Below the pieces are notes generated by a model. It had not been told where the DNA came from, made no database searches, and saw only the letters and a program-made list of their open reading frames with translations. Below are positions 17,924 to 26,319 of a stretch of DNA of 64,000 bases, in pieces. This stretch comes from Bacteroidales bacterium (GTDB lineage Bacteria > Bacteroidota > Bacteroidia > Bacteroidales > FEN-979). The DNA lies in assembly GCA_025355465.1 (NCBI GenBank), contig JANXZO010000042.1, positions 99,447 through 163,446 of the forward strand, read 5' to 3'. A program made the translations under genes and the position numbers. The stretch's first letter is position 1; each line of letters starts with the position of its first letter.

Positions 17924-19765
17924 ATGAAAAAAATTACTCTGTTACTGATGGCGGTCAGCATATCCGTCGCAGCACTGGCACAACTCCGGCCGGTATTCCC
18001 GAAAGTAAAAAAGGACTTCAAAGTCTTGCGCTCCACCGCTGTAAAGGGAGATGAAACCATTGGCACAAAGCCTGGTTACACTACCGCTTTCACCAAATCG
18101 GTGATGGACGATCCCTCCACCATGGTTACCCGTTATGACCTGCAAACCAACTCCTCCAATCAGACCCGCATGTATTATTACCCCGACGGAACCATGGCGG
18201 CAACTGCAAACTGGTCAAAAACCGATACTTATGGCGACCGCGGTACAGGGTACAACTATTTCAACGGTACAGCATGGGGTGCACAACCAACGGCAAGGAT
18301 AGAGAACTCCAAAGCTGGCTGGCCATCCTATGCCCGCTGGGGTGCAAATGGCGAAGTCGTAGTGTCTCACCACAACTCCCTCGGACTCATTGTTTCCACC
18401 CGACCTGTAAAAGGAACCGGAGCCTGGACACAGACTATTTTGGGAGGTCCTGCCGGTGCCGAAGATATTTCGTGGCCCCGTGTTGTAACCAATGGCCCGA
18501 ACAACACGTACATACATATCATTTGTGTTACTTACGTGACCTACCAGGGACTTACCAACGCGTTGCTTTACTACCGCTCACTCGACGGAGGCGCAACCTG
18601 GGAAACCCAGCACCGTATTATCGACGGCACCACTTCCGCCGACTATCTTACATTCGCTGCCGACACTTACACATTCGCTGAACCGAAAGGCAATACCCTT
18701 GCATTTGTGGTTGGTGACAGCTGGACTGATCAGTTCCTGATGAAATCTACGGATAATGGAACCAACTGGACCAAAACCATAATCTGGCCTTGTCCTTACA
18801 ACAAATGGGCAGGTCCGGATACCACCGGTACATTCTGGAGTCCTGACGGAGCATCAGCCATTGTGCTCGATAATTCCGGGAAGGCACATATAACTTTCGG
18901 ACTGCAGCGTGCAAGCGGCGACGCAACCGGAGCAAAATTCTGGGTACCTTTTACCGACGGTCTTGTTTACTGGAACGAAGATATGCCTGAGATGCCATTT
19001 GATATCAATCCCGACACCTTGTATGCCCATGGAAATTATATTGGATGGGTGCAGGATACCAATGTTTTTTATGCCGGTACCGGAGAGTTGGCTCATTATT
19101 ATGTTTCCATGAGCTCCTTTCCTACCATGGTTATTGACGACCAGAACCAGATGTTTGTTGTGTGGTCGAGTGTTACCAACTACCGCGACCTGAATAACTT
19201 TATGCTCCGTCATATCTATGCAAGGGCTTCTTCGGACCTGGGTCAATCCTGGCATGATACCATTGCTGACCTTACCACCGGACTTGTCTATAACTTTACC
19301 GAATGTGTATATCCTTCGGCCTCTCCCACCAGCAGCAACAGCAAGATCTACCTGGTATTCCAGGGTGACCCGGAGGCTGGCGTTTACCTTAAGGGATCGA
19401 GTGGCGCGCAGGGACAGCAGGATATCACCAACAACGATATTATTTTCCTCTCGCCGTCGAAAGACCAGATCATCATCGTTGGGAATCAGGAAAAGACCAT
19501 GCAGCCAACCTTCTATGTATCCCAGAATTCCCCGAATCCATTCCACGGAATGACCACCGTGAATGTGAAACTCGAAAGACCTGCCGCACTATCCATGGAG
19601 GTGTTCAATGTGTCCGGACAGAAGGTGATGGATATTTCAAAAGGTACCATGCCTGCCGGCGCATACCAGTTTGTTGTTGATGGCTCATCGTTGATGGCAG
19701 GAGTATATTTCTATACCGTGAAAGCGAACAATGAAGCCGTTACCAAAAAAATGATCGTTCAATAG
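17924..19765 (+). CDS. T9SS type A sorting domain protein, tandem paralogue 3
   Basis: This 613-residue exported protein has the signal peptide MKKITLLLMAVSISVAALAQ, a beta-propeller-like body with Asp boxes (SLDGGATWE, STDNGTNWTK), and a T9SS type A sorting domain from about residue 532 (QNSPNPFHGMTT) to the end (TKKMIVQ). It resembles the gene before it along its whole length, so the pair is a recent duplication relative to the first copy. Fused domains or catalytic motifs are not visible. Surface location is a secure inference from the sorting domain; the ligand or substrate is unknown. Confidence 0.88.
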   Translation: MKKITLLLMAVSISVAALAQLRPVFPKVKKDFKVLRSTAVKGDETIGTKPGYTTAFTKSVMDDPSTMVTRYDLQTNSSNQTRMYYYPDGTMAATANWSKTDTYGDRGTGYNYFNGTAWGAQPTARIENSKAGWPSYARWGANGEVVVSHHNSLGLIVSTRPVKGTGAWTQTILGGPAGAEDISWPRVVTNGPNNTYIHIICVTYVTYQGLTNALLYYRSLDGGATWETQHRIIDGTTSADYLTFAADTYTFAEPKGNTLAFVVGDSWTDQFLMKSTDNGTNWTKTIIWPCPYNKWAGPDTTGTFWSPDGASAIVLDNSGKAHITFGLQRASGDATGAKFWVPFTDGLVYWNEDMPEMPFDINPDTLYAHGNYIGWVQDTNVFYAGTGELAHYYVSMSSFPTMVIDDQNQMFVVWSSVTNYRDLNNFMLRHIYARASSDLGQSWHDTIADLTTGLVYNFTECVYPSASPTSSNSKIYLVFQGDPEAGVYLKGSSGAQGQQDITNNDIIFLSPSKDQIIIVGNQEKTMQPTFYVSQNSPNPFHGMTTVNVKLERPAALSMEVFNVSGQKVMDISKGTMPAGAYQFVVDGSSLMAGVYFYTVKANNEAVTKKMIVQ

Positions 19766-19806
19766 GTCCGCTCTGGCTATCGCCTTATCGTGCCTCAAAG
19801 CATGGA

Positions 19807-19836
19807 AACCCTGCGGGAAACCGCGGGGTTTTTTTG
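19807..19836 (+). terminator. Rho-independent terminator
   Basis: AACCCTGCGG and CCGCGGGGTT pair around GAAA and are followed by a T run. It ends the third T9SS gene. The next -7 element (19837) begins directly after the T run. Confidence 0.85.
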
Positions 19837-19844
19837 TATATTTG
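19837..19844 (+). promoter_or_regulatory. Promoter -7 element of the ccm operon
   Basis: TATATTTG follows the terminator T run directly and lies 75 bases before the ccmB ATG at 19920. The leader 19845-19919 holds no other structure I can see. Confidence 0.55.
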
Positions 19845-19919
19845 CACACTCGAAAGAAGCACCCGGGTACATCTCCTAGCACTTCGCAGAATTACCTTTA
19901 CACCATATTGCCACCTAAA

Positions 19920-20579
19920 ATGCTGTTAACTGAAGTTAAATATCTTGTAGCGAAGGAGATCAGGCTGGAGTTGAAGCAGAAATATGTGCTTAATGGCATC
20001 CTGCTTTACCTGGTATCAACCATCTTTGTGACTTATCTCGCTTTTGAAAATGTCATTACTGCGGAGACCTGGAATTCACTTTTCTGGATTATCCTCCTTT
20101 TTGTGGCGGTGAATGGAATTTCGAAAAGCTTCAATCAGGAGAGCCCGGCGCGACACCTATATTATTATACGATTGCCAGTGCTCAGGCGGTGGTTCTTGC
20201 GAAGATCATATACAACCTCTTCCTCATGGCCATTTTGTCGGTGCTGTCGTTTGTATTCTTTTTACTCCTTATGGGAAACCAGGTGGTCAACCTGCCTTTG
20301 TTCCTGGTAGCACTGGTTTTGGGTAGTCTTGGTTTGTCTTCGGTGCTAACCATGGTAGCTGCCATCGCTTCCAGGGCCAGCCATAATTTTTCGCTGATGG
20401 CTATCCTGAGTTTTCCTATTGTACTTCCCCTTCTCGCAACCCTCATGAAAATTTCAAAAACTGCGCTGAGCAGTCTCGAATGGACCGGCCTGTCTGGGTT
20501 TATTGTCATTCTGCTGACTATCAACGTGACGGTGATCCTCCTGGCATATCTGTTATTTCCGTACCTTTGGCGCGACTAA
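19920..20579 (+). CDS. ccmB: Haem exporter protein CcmB
   Basis: This 219-residue protein with six membrane helices is CcmB, the permease of the CcmABC complex that releases holo-CcmE during cytochrome c maturation. The N-terminus (EVKYLVAKEIRLELKQKY) matches the cytoplasmic start of the family, and the FNQESPARHLYYY segment between helices 2 and 3 matches the region of the usual E-R-x-x-x-x-L motif. The start at 19920 is chosen because the 26 residues before it are hydrophilic and not conserved-looking. No ccmA is next to it. It heads an operon with ccmC, a ccmD-like gene and ccmE, separated from ccmC by octamer repeats. Confidence 0.9.
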   Translation: MLLTEVKYLVAKEIRLELKQKYVLNGILLYLVSTIFVTYLAFENVITAETWNSLFWIILLFVAVNGISKSFNQESPARHLYYYTIASAQAVVLAKIIYNLFLMAILSVLSFVFFLLLMGNQVVNLPLFLVALVLGSLGLSSVLTMVAAIASRASHNFSLMAILSFPIVLPLLATLMKISKTALSSLEWTGLSGFIVILLTINVTVILLAYLLFPYLWRD

Positions 20580-20582
20580 TTC

Positions 20583-20657
20583 AAATAGCGAAGTAGCAGG
20601 ATAACGAAATTGCAATTTTTAATTTGTGCATTCGCGCATTTGTACATTTGTGCATTA
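20583..20657. repeat. Composite octamer array, AAATAGCG-like then CGTGCATT-like units
   Basis: AAATAGCG, AAGTAGCA and GGATAACG start at 20583, 20591 and 20599. Then CATT recurs at 20629, 20637, 20645 and 20653 in units GTGCATTC, GCGCATTT, GTACATTT and GTGCATTA, exactly 8 apart. The first unit is that of the gldF-gldG array (47999) and the second that of the arrays at 6698 and 8459. It fills the gap between ccmB and ccmC. Confidence 0.85.
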
Positions 20658-20669
20658 AAAGTTAAGGTA

Positions 20670-21326
20670 ATGAAGAAAAATTGGTGGAAGGTTTTAGCAT
20701 TTCTGCTGCTTCTGTATGCGATCTGTTTCGGTTTCTTTGTGAGGATTCCCGATACGATGATCAAAGAGACGATGCGGAACCTCTTTTATCATGTGGGGAT
20801 GTGGTTTGGCATGATGATCATGTTGCTCGTGGGGTTCATCTTCAGTTTGCGGTATTTGCGGAAATTTGATGAACAGGAAGACATCGTTGCAGTGGAGGCT
20901 GTGAACGTAGGACTGCTCTTTGGATTTCTTGGAATTCTTACCGGGATGATCTGGGCGAACTTTACCTGGGGCGCCCCCTGGGTAAAAGATCCGAAACTCA
21001 ATGGCGCTGCAGTCGGTATGTTTATCTACCTGGCCTATATGATCCTCCGCGGTTCCATCGACGATGTTCACAAGCGTGCCAAAGTCGGGGCAGTTTACAA
21101 TATTTTTGCCTTTGTACTCTGGATTGTATTTGTGATGATCATGCCCAGAATTGCCGGGGAAAGTATCCATCCGGGTAAGACCGACTCGCCTGTGCTTCCG
21201 ATGCACCTTGAGCCCAGTATGCGCCCGTTGTTTTATCCTGCTATGGTCGGCTGGATCTTGCTGGGTGTATGGATCATGCAGATCCGGATAAGGATCAGAA
21301 AGTTGAAATTGAAAATTGAAAATTGA
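20670..21326 (+). CDS. ccmC: Haem-handling protein CcmC
   Basis: This 218-residue protein has six membrane helices and is CcmC, which attaches haem to CcmE outside the membrane. It carries the first external His in LFYHVGMWFG and the second in PVLPMHLEPS. The tryptophan-rich haem motif, normally with WWxWD, reads here WGAPWVKDPKLNG, so it is partly degenerate. The ATG at 20670 is preferred; an in-frame codon upstream would translate the octamer array. The C-terminus runs into an AT-rich repeat (TTGAA at 21303, 21309, 21316, 21323) that includes the stop codon. The next gene is 48 bases on. Confidence 0.88.
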   Translation: MKKNWWKVLAFLLLLYAICFGFFVRIPDTMIKETMRNLFYHVGMWFGMMIMLLVGFIFSLRYLRKFDEQEDIVAVEAVNVGLLFGFLGILTGMIWANFTWGAPWVKDPKLNGAAVGMFIYLAYMILRGSIDDVHKRAKVGAVYNIFAFVLWIVFVMIMPRIAGESIHPGKTDSPVLPMHLEPSMRPLFYPAMVGWILLGVWIMQIRIRIRKLKLKIEN

Positions 21327-21354
21327 AAACGATCATGTTGCCTTTTGCCTTTTC
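21303..21354. repeat. Heptamer-like tandem repeats at the ccmC stop
   Basis: TTGAA recurs at 21303, 21309, 21316 and 21323 (spacings 6, 7, 7), running through the ccmC stop codon. TTGCCTT then recurs at 21338 and 21345. The period is 7, unlike the octamer arrays, but the setting between co-directional genes is the same. Confidence 0.6.
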
Positions 21355-21374
21355 ATCCTAATAATCACTGAACC

Positions 21375-21521
21375 ATGGATCAATACGGAAAGATTTTTGT
21401 AGTTGTAGCTGTTTTGGCCGTTATTCTTGTCGGAATCTTCGGTTACCTTTTTTACCTCGACAGAAAGATTGGCAAGCTCGAGAAAGAAGTAGAAGATAAA
21501 TTATCCAAAAACAAAATATGA
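21375..21521 (+). CDS. CcmD-like small membrane protein
   Basis: This is a 48-residue gene between ccmC and ccmE. It starts at ATG 21375 (MDQYGKIFVVVAVLAVILVG), has one membrane helix at about residues 8-28, then a charged tail (LDRKIGKLEKEVEDK) likely to form a short coiled coil. Its position, size, single helix and basic, acidic tail match CcmD, the small protein that helps CcmABC release holo-CcmE. The stop codon overlaps the ccmE start in ATGA, which supports translation and coupling. Sequence identity to known CcmD is low in such short proteins, so the call rests mostly on context. Confidence 0.82.
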   Translation: MDQYGKIFVVVAVLAVILVGIFGYLFYLDRKIGKLEKEVEDKLSKNKI

Positions 21522-21925
21522 AAACCATACATATTGTAATCATTGTCATCCTGGTGGTAATCATTGCCGTGGTTGTCACCACCATGTCTGATGCAAGTAC
21601 CTATTCCGATTTCGCGGAGGCGGCGAAGAAGCCGGGCAAAGAGTTGCATGTGATCGGAAAACTCAACCGGGCCAAACCGTTGGAATATGATGCTGAGAAA
21701 GATGCGAACAAGTTTTCGTTTTATATGATCGATGAAAAAGGACTTGAGAAGAAGGTTGTGTACAACAATGCAAAGCCTCAGGATTTTGAAAAATCTGAAA
21801 AGGTGGTGATCATCGGCTCCATGCAAGGCGACCAGTTCATAGCCAAAAGCCTTTTGCTGAAGTGCCCGTCAAAGTACAACGACAAGAAGCCCGATAAGTT
21901 TCAGGAAAAGGCTTTCGGGAATTAA
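21518..21925 (+). CDS. ccmE: Cytochrome c maturation haem chaperone CcmE, Cys variant
   Basis: CcmE is a membrane-anchored periplasmic OB-fold protein that binds haem covalently and hands it to apocytochrome c. The 135 residues show one N-terminal helix (about 4-22) and a small beta-barrel with FSFYMIDEKG and VVIIGSM strands. In most bacteria haem is bound by the His of H-x-x-x-Y. Here the matching site is LLLKCPSKYND, giving C-x-x-x-Y. That Cys form is known from archaeal and some sulfate-reducer Ccm systems. The start overlaps the ccmD-like stop. The gene ends two bases before the decarboxylase gene. Confidence 0.9.
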   Translation: MKTIHIVIIVILVVIIAVVVTTMSDASTYSDFAEAAKKPGKELHVIGKLNRAKPLEYDAEKDANKFSFYMIDEKGLEKKVVYNNAKPQDFEKSEKVVIIGSMQGDQFIAKSLLLKCPSKYNDKKPDKFQEKAFGN

Positions 21926-21927
21926 CG

Positions 21928-23817
21928 ATGGCGTACAAGTCTCTAAATCAATTTATTACAGCTCTTGAACGAGCCGGCGAACTAGTTCGGATCAGTGAAT
22001 TTGTCTCCCCGCGACTTGAAATGACCGAAATTGCCGACCGGATGGTTAAGCATGGAGGTAAGGCGCTGCTCTTCGAAAATAACGGAACTCCTTTTCCTGT
22101 ACTTATCAACGCTTATGCTTCCGACGAAAGGATCTGCATGGCGCTCGGGGTAAGGAGCCTGGACGATATCGGAAATCAGATTTCCGGTTTGTTGAAGGAT
22201 TTTGCTTCGCCGAAAGAGAGCCTGATCGACAGGCTGAAAATGTTGCCCGCGCTCCAAAACATTGCCTCGTGGATGCCCGCAACGCAAACAGGCAGAGGGC
22301 GTTGTCAGGAGGTCGTAATGACCGAACCCGACCTTACACGGCTTCCTGTACTTACCTGCTGGCCAGCCGATGGTGGACCGTTCATAACCTTGCCCGGCGT
22401 TCATACGAAAGATCCTGAAACCGGGAACCGGAACCTGGGGATGTATCGGATGCAGGTTTTCGGTGCGCAACTCACGGGGATGCACTGGCATCTGCACAAA
22501 GGATCGGCACACCATTATAACAAGTACAAGTCGGCAAACAGACGAATGCCGGTGACTGTGACACTGGGCGGCGACCCCGCATATACTTATGCAGCAACCG
22601 CACCATTGCCCGAAAATCTTGATGAATACCTGCTCGCCGGCTTCCTGCGTAAGAAGCGGGTCGAACTGGTAAAGTGTCTCACCAACGACCTGGAAGTTCC
22701 ATGCGATGTGGATTTTGTGATTGAAGGCTATGTTGATCCGCAGGAGGAACTCATCCTGGAGGGACCGTTTGGCGATCATACCGGCTTTTACTCCCTGGCG
22801 GATAATTTCCCCCGCTTTCATGTAACCTGTATAACCCACCGGAAGGATGCGGTTTATCCGGCGACCATTGTCGGCATTCCCCCGCAGGAGGATGGCTGGA
22901 TCGGAAAGGCAACAGAGAAGATCTTCCTGATGCCGATCAAAACAACGGTGGCCCCCGAGGTTTCCGATATGCACATGCCGGTGGAGGGTGTGTTTCACAA
23001 CATCACCCTTGTGAGTATGAATAAAACCTACCCCGGGCAGGCTTTCAAGATCATGAGTTCGCTCTGGGGAGCCGGACAGATGATGTTCAATAAAATCATG
23101 GTGGTTGCGGACGCAGATGTGGTGTTGACAGACTATCTTGCCCTGGCCCGGCGGATCTCTGAGGAGACCGACCCGCTGGATGATATACAATTTGTGCGTG
23201 GTCCTGTGGACATTCTCGACCATAGCAGCAACAAGTATGCTTTCGGGAGCAAAGTAGGTCTTGACGCCACCCGCGATCCCTCAGCAGGGCCGGGTACTCC
23301 CGTAGAGGAAAGCAGCTGCTTCATTGATACGAACCGCATTCATTCAAGGTTTCCTGAGATCACTGCCATCAACAGTCAGCTGCCATCCGCCGGGATCTCT
23401 GTTCTCCTTCTGGCCATCCGGAAAGAGAAGAGAAATCATGTTCGCGAGATTACCCGCGAACTGACGAACAGCGGACTGGTCAATGGCTATAAATTCGTTG
23501 TTTTTATTGATTCTCCGGGGGATGTGAATAACCTGCACGATGTTACCTGGCTTGCTGCCAATAACCTCGATCCCCTGAGGGATTGTTTTACTGTTGAAAC
23601 CGGTGCAGGTAAATACCCCTGCCTCTTTGTTGATGGCACCCGGAAAACCCGGGAACTGGATGATTTTCAGCGCGGATGGCCCAATGTTATCGTGATGGAT
23701 GATACAACCATCAGATCGGTGGATCAGAAGTGGAGCAAACTCGGACTTGGAGCCTTAATAACTTCTCCTTCAATTAACTACAAGAGATTAGTTGTCACTG
23801 ACGGAGCCCAGGTATAG
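21928..23817 (+). CDS. UbiD family decarboxylase
   Basis: This 629-residue protein is a UbiD-family decarboxylase, a prenylated-FMN enzyme that removes carboxyl groups from aromatic or unsaturated acids. In Bacteroidota the long form is usually annotated as a menaquinone-pathway decarboxylase. Family motifs visible are LPVLTCWPADGGPFITLPGV near residue 135, NLGMYRMQVFG, GPFGDHTGFYS and the C-terminal KWSKLGLG. The central EGPFGDHTG holds the catalytic Glu region. It begins two bases after ccmE and so is probably in the ccm operon, linking quinone and cytochrome c synthesis. The exact substrate cannot be fixed from sequence. Confidence 0.9.
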   Translation: MAYKSLNQFITALERAGELVRISEFVSPRLEMTEIADRMVKHGGKALLFENNGTPFPVLINAYASDERICMALGVRSLDDIGNQISGLLKDFASPKESLIDRLKMLPALQNIASWMPATQTGRGRCQEVVMTEPDLTRLPVLTCWPADGGPFITLPGVHTKDPETGNRNLGMYRMQVFGAQLTGMHWHLHKGSAHHYNKYKSANRRMPVTVTLGGDPAYTYAATAPLPENLDEYLLAGFLRKKRVELVKCLTNDLEVPCDVDFVIEGYVDPQEELILEGPFGDHTGFYSLADNFPRFHVTCITHRKDAVYPATIVGIPPQEDGWIGKATEKIFLMPIKTTVAPEVSDMHMPVEGVFHNITLVSMNKTYPGQAFKIMSSLWGAGQMMFNKIMVVADADVVLTDYLALARRISEETDPLDDIQFVRGPVDILDHSSNKYAFGSKVGLDATRDPSAGPGTPVEESSCFIDTNRIHSRFPEITAINSQLPSAGISVLLLAIRKEKRNHVREITRELTNSGLVNGYKFVVFIDSPGDVNNLHDVTWLAANNLDPLRDCFTVETGAGKYPCLFVDGTRKTRELDDFQRGWPNVIVMDDTTIRSVDQKWSKLGLGALITSPSINYKRLVVTDGAQV

Positions 23818-23874
23818 TTTTTTTTGGGCTCGTTTCTTCTTTTATTTTTATCTTTACAAGTTAAAATGGTTTGC

Positions 23875-26286
23875 ATGAAACAGTCGTTACGCTTTCTCCT
23901 GTATATTCCCTTTTTCTTGATGTTCCCAATGGTCGTTTGTGCCCAGGTTTCAGGTATAAAGGGGTCCATCACAGAGCAAGGGAGCGATGAAACTTTACCG
24001 TTCGTAAATATTGGCGTGAAAGGCCAATCGATAGGCACATTTACAGATTCCAACGGGATGTACCAGCTCAACCTGCCAAAAGGGGAGTACGACCTGCTGA
24101 TCACTTCGGTAGGATATGAAACCTCTGAGCATCATGTTCACATTGATGGAAAGCACTTGCAGATAGTTGATTTTGAGTTGAAAAGCACTGCAAAAGAACT
24201 AGGAACGGTAGTGGTGTCCGGATCAAAATATGCACAGAAAATTGAAGAGTCCATCGCCACCATCGAGGTGTTGAAGGCAAAAGAGATCATGGTGTCCAAT
24301 CCGTCGAGTGTTGACAAGGCCATTGATAAGATACCCGGGATTACGATTGTTGACAATGAACCCCAGATTCGAGGCGGGAGTGGATTCAGTTCCGGCCTTG
24401 GGAGCAGGGTCATGGTGATGGTCGATGATATTCCTATCCTCCGTGGCGATGCCGGTCGTCCGAGCTGGGGTTTTCTGCCTGTTGACGACATTGAACAGAT
24501 CGAAGTGGTGAAGGGAGCCTCCTCCGTGGTTTACGGCTCCTCTGCAATAACCGGTGCAATAAACATCCGCACGGCTTATCCCAAAGATAAACCCGAAACC
24601 AAAATAAACTCCTACCTGGGAATTTACAGCAAGCCAACAAGGAAATATGCAACCTCCTGGAGTGGGATAAACCCGATGGTATTTGGTATTTCCGTTTCGC
24701 ATCTGCAGAAGATCAACAATGTGGACCTTTCGGTGGGAGCCAACTATTTTAACGACCAGGGATACGTAGGAGGTACCCCTGAACCTGCCGCAGATACCGC
24801 ATTCAACAAAGGTGAATTTGCCAAACGTGCAAAGGTCTATTTCAATACGCGTATCAGGGACCGCAAAATCGAAGGACTGACTTATGGCATTAACGGAACC
24901 TTCATGTACAGTGAGAGTGCCGAGGCCTATTTCTGGTATGATGCCGATACCAATATCTACCGCTCCTATCCCGGGGCATTGTCGCTTTTCAAGGAGTTTA
25001 CCTTTTATGTAGATCCGTACATCAAGTATTACAATAAAAAGGGCAATGTTCATAGTCTGAAAAACCGTGTTTACTACGGTAACACCGATGCAAACAATAA
25101 CCAGTCGAACAAGTATCTAACCCTTTACAATGAATACCAGTACACCCATAAGTTCAAGAAATTGGGGAACATGATGCTGGTAACCGGGATCATGAGCAGT
25201 TATTCATACTCCTACGGACAGGTTTTCTCCGGGATCCTTGCTCCAGACGGTACAACAACAGCCAACACCCCGGGCACTTACAATTCTGAAAATCTTTCCA
25301 TTTATGCCCAGGCTGAGAAAAAATTCTTCAACTGTCTCACGATTCTTTTGGGAGGCCGCTGGGAGTATTATCAGGTGGCGGGTTATACTGAAAACAAACC
25401 GATATTCCGGGCCGGAGTGAACCTTCAGGCAAGCCATACTACCTTTATCAGGGCATCTGTGGGGCAGGGTTACCGGGTGCCGAGTATCGGTGAGCGCTAC
25501 ATTACAACGAATTCAGGTGGATTTGGTTTTTACCCGAACCCCGACCTGCAGGCGGAGACCAGCATGTCGTACGAGATGGGGGTGAAGCAGGTTTTCAGAA
25601 TCGGTAAATTTACAGGAATGGCCGATGTGTCGGCTTTTCTAGAGAACTATGATAACTATGTGGAGTTCAATTTCGGGATCTGGGGAAATGGCATCGTGAC
25701 GAAAAGTATCGGTTTTAAATTCCTGAACACAGGTCCTGCGAGAATATATGGAGCCGACCTTACACTGGGTGGAGAAGGCAAACTTTTCAGAAATGTTGAT
25801 GTGTCCATACTTCTGGGATACACCTATTCTGTTCCCATGGCACTCGATCCTGACCTGGTTTACTACACCCATGTGGAAACATCTGCAGGGAAGGTGCGAA
25901 ACTATTCCTACAATTCCACCTCTACCAATACCGAAGGCAACATCCTTAAATACAGGATGCAGCAACTGGGCAAGTCCGACCTGCAGTTCACCTTCAAGAA
26001 GCGGTTATCAGCCGGAATCTCAGGACGCTACTACGGGTATATGAAAAACATCGATATTTTCCTTTATCAGCTTGACCAGCCCAAAGCGATGCACTCGGGA
26101 ATCGTGAAATACCGCGAGCAGCATCACGACGGCAATTTTATCGTTGACCTCAGGGTGGGATATGTTGTCAAAGATTTTAAATTTTCGGTGCTGATCAATA
26201 ACATCTTCAACACCGAATATTCGCTGCGGCCCATTACGATCGAAGCCCCTAGGACGACCTCGTTGCAGGTGATCCTGGCGATTTAA
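23875..26286 (+). CDS. TonB-dependent outer membrane receptor
   Basis: This is a TonB-dependent receptor of about 803 residues. After a signal peptide ending in VVCAQ there is a carboxypeptidase-regulatory-like domain (about 25-105, with GVKGQSIGTFTDSNGMYQL), then the plug with SVDKAIDKIPGITIVD, PQIRGGSGFSSG and VVYGSSAITGAINI, and a 22-strand barrel to the end. The plug sequence and lack of a SusD partner suggest a siderophore, cobalamin or metal receptor rather than a SusC. The start could also be the ATG at 23866; 23875 gives the cleaner signal peptide. A weak TATCTTTA lies at 23849. A T9SS-type protein gene follows after 33 bases and may be its partner. Confidence 0.92.
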   Translation: MKQSLRFLLYIPFFLMFPMVVCAQVSGIKGSITEQGSDETLPFVNIGVKGQSIGTFTDSNGMYQLNLPKGEYDLLITSVGYETSEHHVHIDGKHLQIVDFELKSTAKELGTVVVSGSKYAQKIEESIATIEVLKAKEIMVSNPSSVDKAIDKIPGITIVDNEPQIRGGSGFSSGLGSRVMVMVDDIPILRGDAGRPSWGFLPVDDIEQIEVVKGASSVVYGSSAITGAINIRTAYPKDKPETKINSYLGIYSKPTRKYATSWSGINPMVFGISVSHLQKINNVDLSVGANYFNDQGYVGGTPEPAADTAFNKGEFAKRAKVYFNTRIRDRKIEGLTYGINGTFMYSESAEAYFWYDADTNIYRSYPGALSLFKEFTFYVDPYIKYYNKKGNVHSLKNRVYYGNTDANNNQSNKYLTLYNEYQYTHKFKKLGNMMLVTGIMSSYSYSYGQVFSGILAPDGTTTANTPGTYNSENLSIYAQAEKKFFNCLTILLGGRWEYYQVAGYTENKPIFRAGVNLQASHTTFIRASVGQGYRVPSIGERYITTNSGGFGFYPNPDLQAETSMSYEMGVKQVFRIGKFTGMADVSAFLENYDNYVEFNFGIWGNGIVTKSIGFKFLNTGPARIYGADLTLGGEGKLFRNVDVSILLGYTYSVPMALDPDLVYYTHVETSAGKVRNYSYNSTSTNTEGNILKYRMQQLGKSDLQFTFKKRLSAGISGRYYGYMKNIDIFLYQLDQPKAMHSGIVKYREQHHDGNFIVDLRVGYVVKDFKFSVLINNIFNTEYSLRPITIEAPRTTSLQVILAI

Positions 26287-26319
26287 ACGATGAACCAATA
26301 ATCCATAAAAATTATAATC

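Noticed and set aside
21982..23223. A 413-codon open frame antisense to the UbiD-family gene
   Set aside because: The sense strand holds all family motifs of the decarboxylase; the antisense product is rich in His, Cys and Arg with no fold signal.
23803..23831. Hairpin GAGCCCA...TGGGCTC at the end of the UbiD-family gene
   Set aside because: The stem is only seven bases around a 15-base loop and the T run lies in the loop, not after the stem; too weak to call a terminator.
24223..25053. A 276-codon open frame antisense to the first TonB receptor
   Set aside because: Shadow of the plug and early barrel coding sequence; no signal peptide or motif.
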